This document shows, in pieces, positions 1 to 4,968 of a stretch of DNA of 9,299 nt (within the stretch, counting starts at the first letter, position 1; every line of letters starts with the position of its first letter). This DNA comes from CANDYO01 sp049653745. GTDB lineage: Bacteria > Pseudomonadota > Alphaproteobacteria > Rickettsiales > CANDYO01. Location of the stretch: assembly GCA_049653745.1 (NCBI GenBank), contig JBASGW010000026.1:1-9299 (forward strand). Reading direction: 5' to 3'. Position numbers and translations under genes: made by a program. A model generated the notes under the pieces. The model was not told the origin of the DNA and ran no database searches. It saw nothing but the letters and a program-made list of their open reading frames with translations.

Positions 1-1
1 G

Positions 2-109
2 GAAAATAATACAGTTTCAATCCGTAAATTGGGTTCTGATGCTCAAGAGATATTGCAAATTGATGAGTGTTTAGCTATGCTTAAAAATATTGTTTTAAAT
101 AAATACTAA
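2..109 (+). CDS. thrS: Threonyl-tRNA synthetase, C-terminal fragment
   Basis: This is the last 35 codons of an open frame that enters from the left edge and stops at TAA 107-109. The peptide contains NTVSIRKLGSDAQEIL followed by a helix IDECLAMLKNIV. That resembles the end of the anticodon-binding domain of ThrRS, where a V(S/A)(V/I)R strand is followed by a short acidic stretch and a closing helix ending in LxxxI. ThrRS charges tRNA-Thr in the cytoplasm. The position just upstream of infC on the same strand, 28 bp away, is the classic thrS-infC arrangement and weighs heavily in this call. Only the tail is visible, so the identification rests on that short similarity plus synteny. Other class II synthetases sharing this domain (ProRS, HisRS, GlyRS) are less likely. 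Confidence 0.82.
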   Translation, partial: ENNTVSIRKLGSDAQEILQIDECLAMLKNIVLNKY

Positions 110-137
110 TTTTATTAATTTTAAAAAAAGATAATCG

Positions 138-662
138 ATGAAAAAAAAATCTAATTCTTATCCTAAGGCTAACTTAGAAATTATATCTCCTTCTGTTAGA
201 TTGGTGGATAGTGCTGGTGAAATGTTAGGAATATTTTCACTTAGCGACGCCCTACAACAAGCACAGAAAGAAGGGTTAGATTTAGTTGAAATTTCTCCAA
301 ACTCAGAACCTCCAGTTTGTAAGGTGATGGATTTTGGTAGACATAAATACCAAGAAAAGAAAAAGCATCATGATGCTAGAAAGAAACAAAAAACCATTTC
401 TCTTAAAGAATTAAAATTACGTCCTACAATTAGTGATCATGATCTTAATATTAAAATTAAGAGCATGAATGGCTTTATTGTTGAAGGTGATAAAGTGAAA
501 ATCACTCTTAAATTTAAGGGTCGTGAAATTACTCACCAAGAAATAGGCTTTGCAGTGTTTGAAAAAATAAAAGCTCAGCTCTGTGAAGAAGCCAAAATTG
601 AATATGAGCCAAGAATGGAAGGCAATCAATTGATGATGATTGTTGTACCTAAAACCTTATAA
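138..662 (+). CDS. infC: Translation initiation factor IF-3
   Basis: IF3 binds the 30S subunit, keeps it apart from 50S and checks start-codon and initiator-tRNA pairing. The 174-aa product has both family domains. The N-terminal domain spans about residues 14-76 (VRLVDSAGEMLGIFS, then ALQQAQKEGLDLVEISP), ending in the family signature KVMDFGRHKYQEKK at 62-75. A lysine-rich linker follows, and the C-terminal domain spans about 88-174 (LKELKLRPTISDHDL, KFKGREITHQE, MEGNQLMMIVVPK). Length is normal. The start is ATG 138: an in-frame TAA lies at 132-134, so nothing upstream can be used and the AUU or AUC start known from some infC genes does not apply. The ribosome-binding site is weak, only A-rich sequence. 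It probably shares a transcript with thrS. No rpmI or rplT follows, and a gene on the opposite strand ends 25 bp beyond the stop with no clear terminator between them. Confidence 0.98.
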   Translation: MKKKSNSYPKANLEIISPSVRLVDSAGEMLGIFSLSDALQQAQKEGLDLVEISPNSEPPVCKVMDFGRHKYQEKKKHHDARKKQKTISLKELKLRPTISDHDLNIKIKSMNGFIVEGDKVKITLKFKGREITHQEIGFAVFEKIKAQLCEEAKIEYEPRMEGNQLMMIVVPKTL

Positions 663-687
663 ATTTTAGTAAAACTCCTTTTTCTAA

Positions 688-2337
688 CTATCGAGCGAGG
701 CCTTGGTCGTGGCTTTTGCTCCTGCTTCGGTTAATTAGAGGTGTATGTTCTTCTGATATGCTTGCTCTATTCGCGCTATTAGTTAAAGATGTTCTCTCTT
801 TCTCAGCTATTTTTTGTGCAGTTGCGCTATGAGAATGAGATGCAGTTTGTGTAATTGAAGCTTTGGAGTTATTAGGTAACGCGGTGTGTTCTTTATGTGC
901 TTTTTCATAACTTGTAGCTTCTTGAATTGGATTAAGATAATCGCCTACACATAATAAGCTACTTTTAGTTGATCTCCAAGCAGAAGAAATCATTCCTTGT
1001 GGGGCATTTACTTTGTCGTTTGTAAATAATTTATTATAATCCATAGATGGTGACTTAGTTTTTTTTTCTACTTCTTCTGCTTTTAAATTAGTTTCTGCTT
1101 GTTCTCTGCAGCGATTAGCAGTCCAGTCTGTCTCTCCTTTATAAGTATTTGCTACCTTAAGAGTTTCAGCATAGATTGCCATTTCTTGGGCATGTTTTGC
1201 TAAATCATATTGTCTGGATTGTTGAGGATTATGATTAATTCCAGTTTCTGTTCGTAGATGCGCTATTTTTTCATTTAATTCATCTTTAGCTTTTTGTTCA
1301 CCAACTTTGCCAGTAGCACCTCCAACCCAAGATAAAAAAGCAAAAGCACCGGCAGTTATTGCAGCTGCAGGGCTTGCTGCAGCGCTAGCTAAGGCTACTC
1401 CAACTGGAATTGCTTCTTTAAAAATTGTTCCTGGAACTGCTTTTAATGTTGCTTTATTAAGGTCATCTTTAGGTGCCGATACTCCCATTCTTTCTAAAAA
1501 AGAAGGTTTTCTTTCAGGTGTTTTAGGTGCCTCTGGTCTTAAAGCTATTATTTCTGCAGAAAGGCCATTTTCAAGATTTTTTATTTTATCTTGTGATTGT
1601 TTAAGTGAAGTTAAATGCGCTAATTCATCTGCTTTAACTTGAATTCGATTAACTCGTATAGAGCCTCTTGCAATATCTGTGGCAACAGCTGCTCCAGCTA
1701 TTGCCCAGCCTATTGGTCCCATAAAAGTGCATGCCGTGGCCGCTGTGGCCATTGTTAATGTATGATAAGTTGCTTTGCTTTTTAGGATATTTCCCCAGGC
1801 TTGATGTACAGAATTGACAGCTGTACCTACACTGCTTGATCTCAAGGGTTTTAATTTATCGGCAACTCCTTCTAAAGTTTTATTATAAGTTCCAAATGTA
1901 GGTAATGTGGTTCTGGTGGTAACAAATAAGGCTGTGTTTATTGCGAGCATTGCTGTGTCTAAGGCTGCTCTTGTAAATTTATGAATAGGATGTTCGCTGT
2001 TGAGCTCAGCTTCGCTTCGGCTAACTATAGCTGTTCTGCTGGTGTCAACGCCTTGTTGTTCAAGTTCACGGTCATGAGCTTTATGAGGGTTAATGAAATT
2101 ATCACCCATGGTTCCTTCATATAAGGGTACTTTTACTCCAAAAACAAATTGAGATGCTAAGCTTACTCCGGCGCCAATTATAGAAATAGTTTGCTTTAAA
2201 AAGGTGTTGTTATCCTTTTCATTATATATTTTAGATTCTTCAATAATATCAGCAACTTCAGAGTCACTTTTGGCTTGAGCGGCGGTGGCTGCTCCACCCA
2301 TTGCCGTTTTAAAAATATCTATACCATTTTGGTCCAT
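688..2337 (-). CDS. Hypothetical Ala-rich protein with hydrophobic segments; candidate effector
   Basis: I do not recognise this 549-aa protein. It has no N-terminal signal peptide. Hydrophobic stretches lie at about 50-69, 123-140, 194-221 (AATACTFMGPIGWAIAGAAV) and 308-338 (GVALASAAASPAAAITAGAF). The last two are long and Ala/Gly-rich enough to form membrane hairpins. Between and after them are charged helical regions (231-262 and 341-425). The tail from about 470 is Ser/Thr/Asn-rich and ends in a basic cluster INRSRSKS near 535-542. It holds three copies of an E-(H/R)-T-x-L-x-N octapeptide. Start ATG 2335-2337 has AAGGA 11 nt upstream and a good promoter. It looks richer in G+C than its neighbours, mainly through alanine codons. 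A basic hydrophilic C-terminus is typical of many alphaproteobacterial type IV secretion substrates, so an effector role is a fair guess, but it is inference. A structural membrane protein is the alternative. Confidence 0.85.
   Translation of the reverse strand: MDQNGIDIFKTAMGGAATAAQAKSDSEVADIIEESKIYNEKDNNTFLKQTISIIGAGVSLASQFVFGVKVPLYEGTMGDNFINPHKAHDRELEQQGVDTSRTAIVSRSEAELNSEHPIHKFTRAALDTAMLAINTALFVTTRTTLPTFGTYNKTLEGVADKLKPLRSSSVGTAVNSVHQAWGNILKSKATYHTLTMATAATACTFMGPIGWAIAGAAVATDIARGSIRVNRIQVKADELAHLTSLKQSQDKIKNLENGLSAEIIALRPEAPKTPERKPSFLERMGVSAPKDDLNKATLKAVPGTIFKEAIPVGVALASAAASPAAAITAGAFAFLSWVGGATGKVGEQKAKDELNEKIAHLRTETGINHNPQQSRQYDLAKHAQEMAIYAETLKVANTYKGETDWTANRCREQAETNLKAEEVEKKTKSPSMDYNKLFTNDKVNAPQGMISSAWRSTKSSLLCVGDYLNPIQEATSYEKAHKEHTALPNNSKASITQTASHSHSATAQKIAEKERTSLTNSANRASISEEHTPLINRSRSKSHDQGLAR
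730..894 (-). repeat. Three-copy octapeptide repeat in tail of the 549-aa protein
   Basis: The tail encodes KEHTALPN (residues 482-489, bases 871-894), KERTSLTN (513-520, bases 778-801) and EEHTPLIN (529-536, bases 730-753). The shared pattern is (K/E)-E-(H/R)-T-x-L-x-N. Copies are 31 and 16 residues apart within otherwise low-complexity Ser/Ala/Asn-rich sequence. The third copy also matches the eukaryotic acidic dileucine pattern (D/E)xxxL(L/I). Confidence 0.7.
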
Positions 2338-2365
2338 TTTTAATGAATTCCTTTTTAACTATGTG

Positions 2366-2401
2366 TAACTTTATAATATATCATATCTACTTTTAGTTAA
2401 A
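2366..2401 (-). promoter_or_regulatory. Sigma70-like promoter of the 549-aa gene
   Basis: On the minus strand a -35 hexamer TTTAAC (plus-strand bases 2396-2401) is followed after exactly 17 bp by a -10 hexamer TATTAT (2373-2378). This predicts a transcript start near 2366, about 29 nt before the ATG. The Shine-Dalgarno AAGGA occupies 2349-2353. The promoter lies in the 144-bp divergent gap shared with the IHF/HU-like gene. I could not find an equally good promoter for that gene. Confidence 0.55.
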
Positions 2402-2481
2402 GATAACTATTATTAAAATTTCTAGACGCAATTAGTTTTGTTGTGTAAGCTATTATTAACTTTATTAAGATGGATTAATAT

Positions 2482-2760
2482 ATGAAAAAATCTGAACTTA
2501 TAAATTATTTACACAAAATTTATCCTTTTTTTGATACTGAACAAATTACTAACTTAATTGATATAATATTTAGAGAAATAACCATCTCACTTAAAAATGA
2601 TAAGCGAGTTGAGCTTAGAGACTTTGGAGTTTTTTCTGCAAAAAAGAGAAAGGTACAAAGTAAATTTAGAAGCAATATTCAAGATCCTGTTAATTTTGAA
2701 GAAAAAAAAGCGGTGCATTTTAAGATTGGTAAAGGTTTTTTTGATCGATTGAATAAATAA
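2482..2760 (+). CDS. IHF/HU-family DNA-binding protein (IHF-beta-like)
   Basis: This 92-aa protein belongs to the bacterial HU/IHF histone-like family, which binds DNA as a dimer and bends it. The start MKKSELINYL and the length match IHF-beta (E. coli MTKSELIERL), and VELRDFGVFS at 43-52 is the family core strand leading into the DNA-clasping beta arm (about 55-80). HFKIGK at 79-84 matches the E. coli HFKPGK. The arm is unusual: the conserved R-N-P tip carrying the DNA-intercalating proline is replaced by R63-S64-N65-I66, and PGK reads IGK. It could be a divergent IHF-beta or a lineage-specific HU paralogue, so no symbol is given. The start ATG has a modest GGA about 8 nt upstream. Its TAA is followed directly by the yraN ATG, so the two genes form an operon and are probably translationally coupled. 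Confidence 0.9.
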   Translation: MKKSELINYLHKIYPFFDTEQITNLIDIIFREITISLKNDKRVELRDFGVFSAKKRKVQSKFRSNIQDPVNFEEKKAVHFKIGKGFFDRLNK

Positions 2761-3114
2761 ATGTCATTAAAGCAGAAGCAAATTACATATAATTTTGGTC
2801 TATTAGCTGAAAGGATTGCTTCTTGGTATTTAAGAATAAAATTTTATCAAATTTTAGCTATTCGTTACAAAAGCCCTTTTGGTGAAATTGATATTATAGC
2901 TAAACAAAGAAACAAAATTGTTTTTGTGGAAGTTAAGGCTAGAAAAGATACTTCTCTTATGGATTTTATTAGTGTTAGGCAACAAAGAAGAATTTCTAGA
3001 GCTGCAGAATATTACTTATTAAAGCATCCTAAGTATCACCTTTATCAAATATCTTTTGATGCTATAATTATGAATAGATTTTTCTGGCCTAAGCATTTTA
3101 AGCAATGCTGGTAA
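2761..3114 (+). CDS. yraN: UPF0102 family protein YraN (nuclease-like fold)
   Basis: This 117-aa protein has the full UPF0102/YraN pattern: G13-LLAE17 at the N-terminal helix, FGEIDIIA at 40-47, IVFVEVKAR at 53-61, QQRRISRAAEYYL at 74-86 and SFD at 98-100. The set E17, D44, E57 and K59 corresponds to a PD-(D/E)xK-type nuclease core. The family is therefore thought to act on nucleic acids, possibly Holliday-junction-like DNA, but no firm cellular role is known. The length is typical and the C-terminus (PKHFKQCW) resembles the usual family ending, so the gene looks intact. The ATG directly follows the TAA of the IHF/HU-like gene and no independent Shine-Dalgarno is evident, which implies translational coupling. 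A shared theme with its upstream neighbour would be DNA architecture and repair, but that is only inference. Confidence 0.93.
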   Translation: MSLKQKQITYNFGLLAERIASWYLRIKFYQILAIRYKSPFGEIDIIAKQRNKIVFVEVKARKDTSLMDFISVRQQRRISRAAEYYLLKHPKYHLYQISFDAIIMNRFFWPKHFKQCW

Positions 3115-3175
3115 AAGTGAAGATCTTTTTATAAAAGAAAAATTTACTATAAAATTTTGTTTAGTTAGTTTTTTA

Positions 3176-3211
3176 AGAAAGCCTATCGCCGCATAAGACA
3201 ACAGGCTTTTT
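3176..3211. terminator. Bidirectional terminator between yraN and the 193-aa gene
   Basis: AAAGCCT (3178-3184) and AGGCTTT (3203-3209) form a 7-bp stem, extendable to 9 bp with one G-U pair, around an 18-nt loop. A run of T follows on the plus strand, and a weaker T-rich stretch follows on the minus strand. It lies about 60 bp after the yraN stop and 9 bp after the stop of the convergent 193-aa gene, so it could serve both. The stem sequence recurs in the hairpin after the paralogous gene at 4181. Confidence 0.6.
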
Positions 3212-3219
3212 AATAAATA

Positions 3220-3801
3220 TTATACGTTATCACTTTCGCTAGACAGGCAATTCCCGGCACAAAGAGCAGTTTCAAATGGATTGCTGCTATCAAATGTTTT
3301 ATTAAGAGCATCTGTGATGTTGCTATCCATGGGAGTTTTTATTTGATAAATTATGTCACATTTTGTAGCTAGTTCTTCAGTTTCAGATGCTATTTTAGTT
3401 AGATCTAGTTTTGCCAGTGGTTCTGGGTTTCCTTCTAATAATTGAGTGAATGCTTTTTGAACTTCGTTAACCTTGTGGATTACTGGAGAAAAACAGTTAA
3501 ATTTATGTTTTCCTAAGAAGTCATCTGTTAGTTTCTGGTAATATGAATGAATTCTAATATTTTGAGAGTTGATGTTATTTTGGTTGCCCAGTTTTTTAAT
3601 TGAATGAGAGATATCTGCAAAGGGGGAGGTTACTTTGTTAAGTTCTAAAATATTCTTATCTAGGTATTGATCCATAACAGGCAGATGCAATTTATTTAAT
3701 TTTTCATATTTATTTTGATATTCTGAAATTAATTTGATGCTATCAATAGAACTTAAATCAAGAGTTTCTGAATATCGGCTTGTTGATGATTTTGATGACA
3801 T
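3220..3801 (-). CDS. Hypothetical protein, paralogue A of a four-cysteine family
   Basis: I do not recognise this 193-aa protein as any named family. It looks helical and hydrophilic, with no signal peptide or membrane segment. It is clearly paralogous to the gene at 4181-4849: SYYQKLTDDFLGKHKFNCF (86-104) matches EFFQNLTDNFLGNEKFKCF there, CDIIYQIKTPMDSNITDAL (148-166) matches CNYIYNIATSMDNQITAAL, and the end ETALCAGNCLSSESDN matches ETALCVGECTSVENDN. All four of its cysteines (103, 148, 181, 185) are conserved in the paralogue. The ATG at 3799-3801 is preceded by GAGAAATAT, the same context as in the paralogue, so the start is firm. It has its own conserved upstream block and a terminator 9 bp past its stop. 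Function is unknown. Possibilities are a secreted effector or a metal-binding or redox protein, and the sequence alone does not decide. Confidence 0.9.
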   Translation of the reverse strand: MSSKSSTSRYSETLDLSSIDSIKLISEYQNKYEKLNKLHLPVMDQYLDKNILELNKVTSPFADISHSIKKLGNQNNINSQNIRIHSYYQKLTDDFLGKHKFNCFSPVIHKVNEVQKAFTQLLEGNPEPLAKLDLTKIASETEELATKCDIIYQIKTPMDSNITDALNKTFDSSNPFETALCAGNCLSSESDNV

Positions 3802-3815
3802 ATATTTCTCGCTAA

Positions 3816-3835
3816 TTTAGATGTTTTTGTCTAAA
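3816..3835 (-). other. Small hairpin in 5' leader of paralogue A
   Basis: TTTAGA (3816-3821) and TCTAAA (3830-3835) form a 6-bp stem around an 8-nt loop, just upstream of the Shine-Dalgarno of the 193-aa gene. The paralogue has a weaker ACTAA/TTAGT stem at 4860-4880 with a similar GTTTTTGT loop on the plus strand. It may influence translation; this is suggestive only. Confidence 0.35.
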
Positions 3836-3846
3836 AGTATAAGGTG

Positions 3847-3900
3847 GCACAAATAAATCATTACTATAAATTAAGCAATTATGTCAATAAATAAGAATAT
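3847..3900 (-). promoter_or_regulatory. Conserved upstream block of paralogue A
   Basis: Plus-strand bases 3882-3900 read TGTCAATAAATAAGAATAT and differ at one of 19 positions from 4932-4950 upstream of the paralogue. GCACAAATAAAT at 3847-3858 likewise matches 4898-4909. Distances to the start codons agree (81 versus 83, and 46 versus 49 bp). On the minus strand the block contains a perfect TTGACA (3882-3887) and TATAGT (3863-3868), but only 13 bp apart, too close for a normal sigma70 promoter. Taking TTTATT (3886-3891) as -35 gives 17 bp. It is either a promoter with a weak -35 or a promoter overlapped by a conserved operator. Confidence 0.6.
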
Positions 3901-3930
3901 ATTATCAGTGGAGATATTCACTATAGATAG

Positions 3931-3995
3931 GCATGCGTGCAATAAATATAACAACAAAGCAAGAAATCCCTAGCAAACAAGCATATGTGCAGTAA
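3931..3995. repeat. Imperfect 15-bp direct repeat between the paralogues
   Basis: GCATGCGTGCAATAA (3931-3945) recurs as GCATATGTGCAGTAA (3981-3995), 12 of 15 bases identical, start to start 50 bp. It lies upstream of the conserved block of paralogue A and has no counterpart that I see upstream of paralogue B. It might be a pair of protein-binding sites or leftover duplicated sequence. Confidence 0.4.
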
Positions 3996-4000
3996 GTGAG

Positions 4001-4020
4001 AGACATGTCTATTGTAGACA
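4001..4020. repeat. Nested inverted repeats in the paralogue spacer
   Basis: AGACATGTCT (4001-4010) is a perfect palindrome that overlaps a second inverted repeat, TGTCTA (4006-4011) and TAGACA (4015-4020) with a 3-bp centre. The TGTCTA half-site is therefore shared. Such symmetry is typical of dimeric repressor sites, though no regulator is encoded nearby and chance cannot be excluded in AT-rich DNA. Confidence 0.4.
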
Positions 4021-4068
4021 ATTTTAACTCATCAAGATTTAGTAAATAGATTAAATGCTTAGGTTAAC

Positions 4069-4094
4069 TCTGATTATGTTCTTTAATAATCAGA
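4069..4094. repeat. 9-bp stem hairpin in the paralogue spacer
   Basis: TCTGATTAT (4069-4077) pairs perfectly with ATAATCAGA (4086-4094) around an 8-nt loop. Only a short TTT follows, so it is a poor terminator. Between 3901 and 4136 I see no convincing gene on either strand; the region holds this hairpin and the repeats at 3931-4020. Confidence 0.45.
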
Positions 4095-4136
4095 TTTCAT
4101 ATGCAATCTATCTATAAGGAACCTCGTTTTTAAAGT

Positions 4137-4170
4137 AAAGCCTATTATTATTTTTGTAATAATAGGCTTT
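4137..4170 (-). terminator. Strong hairpin terminator after paralogue B
   Basis: A perfect 14-bp stem is formed by 4137-4150 (AAAGCCTATTATTA) and 4157-4170 around a 6-nt loop. It begins 10 bp past the stop of the gene at 4181. On the minus strand it is followed by TTTACTTT rather than a pure T-run, so termination may be moderate. The outer AAAGCCTAT/AGGCTTT part is shared with the hairpin after paralogue A, which shows that the duplication included the 3' end. Confidence 0.7.
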
Positions 4171-4180
4171 ATAGGTTTAT

Positions 4181-4849
4181 TTATGCGTTATCGTTTTCTA
4201 CTGATGTGCACTCACCTACGCAAAGGGCAGTTTCAGGTGCAACAATGTTATTGTTATTATAAGCGTTATCAAGGGCCGCAGTAATTTGGTTATCCATTGA
4301 GGTTGCTATATTATATATATAATTACAACCTTCAGCTATCCATTGAGATTTTTCAGATGCTTCATGCAAAGATTTTGTAATAGCTAAAATACTGGATTCG
4401 CTGTTTATAGAGCTAATTAATTGTTTTTGTGTATCTTCTGTATTTTTAAAATATAATTTTTGAGCTTCTTTGGTTATGTTTATTGCTTCCATGAAACACT
4501 TAAATTTTTCATTACCTAAGAAATTATCGGTTAAATTTTGGAAAAATTCATGGGTTTTTATGGCTTCCTTGTTGCTGTCAGTTGGATTATTTAAGGCTTT
4601 TAGCTCTAGTACTTTTGATTGAAAACTATCAACACGTGATTTTATAGGGCTATCTAGACCTTTAGGAGAATTTTCAGCCAGTATTTTTAAATTATAGGCC
4701 CCCATGCTTTGAGAAAGAAGTTGTTGAAGAGAGTTTAATTCATATAGCTTGTTGGCATATTCTTTAGCTATATTAATAGCTGCTCCTTTTTCTCTAAAGG
4801 AACCTAAGTTAATTTGTGAAGATTGGTTTATTGTTAATTCTGATGACAT
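4181..4849 (-). CDS. Hypothetical protein, paralogue B of a four-cysteine family
   Basis: This is the longer member of the pair, 222 aa from the start chosen here, and it has no family that I recognise. The frame stays open to a TTG at 4901-4903 (240 aa), but ATG 4847-4849 is preferred. The resulting MSSELTINQSSQINLGS aligns with the MSSKSSTSRYSETLDLSS start of paralogue A, both ATGs sit behind GAGAAATAT, and the TTG lies inside the conserved upstream block. Its four cysteines (118, 175, 210, 214) all match paralogue A. Conserved patches are EFFQNLTDNFLGNEKFKCF (101-119), CNYIYNIATSMDNQITAAL (175-193) and ETALCVGECTSVENDN (206-221). The extra length falls mostly in residues 30-95 and 135-170. 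No signal peptide or membrane segment is seen. It lies downstream of hemF on the same strand but has its own upstream block and terminator, so it is probably transcribed separately. Confidence 0.9.
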   Translation of the reverse strand: MSSELTINQSSQINLGSFREKGAAINIAKEYANKLYELNSLQQLLSQSMGAYNLKILAENSPKGLDSPIKSRVDSFQSKVLELKALNNPTDSNKEAIKTHEFFQNLTDNFLGNEKFKCFMEAINITKEAQKLYFKNTEDTQKQLISSINSESSILAITKSLHEASEKSQWIAEGCNYIYNIATSMDNQITAALDNAYNNNNIVAPETALCVGECTSVENDNA

Positions 4850-4897
4850 AATATTTCTCACTAAGTTTTTGTATATTAGTTTTATGCGCGTAGTTTT

Positions 4898-4950
4898 GCA
4901 CAAGTAAATGGTTATTATACATCAAGTAATTTGTCAATAAATAATAATAT
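4898..4950 (-). promoter_or_regulatory. Conserved upstream block of paralogue B
   Basis: This counterpart of the block at 3847-3900 has TGTCAATAAATAATAATAT at 4932-4950 and GCACAAGTAAAT at 4898-4909. On the minus strand TTGACA (4932-4937) and a perfect TATAAT (4914-4919) are only 12 bp apart. TTTATT (4936-4941) as -35 gives 16 bp. The predicted start of transcription is near 4907. Conservation well outside the coding region suggests that expression of both paralogues is controlled in the same way. Confidence 0.6.
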
Positions 4951-4968
4951 TCTTAACTATTTTTTAAT

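Noticed and set aside
1307..1642. Open frame of 111 codons antisense to the 549-aa gene
   Set aside because: Its Ala-rich sequence mirrors the Ala/Gly codons of the real gene, and the 549-aa frame has promoter and ribosome site.
4005..4049. 14-codon frame (MSIVDNFNSSRFSK) with a GAG-rich sequence before it
   Set aside because: It is too short to separate from chance and shows no similarity to the neighbouring proteins. Its start lies within the inverted repeats.
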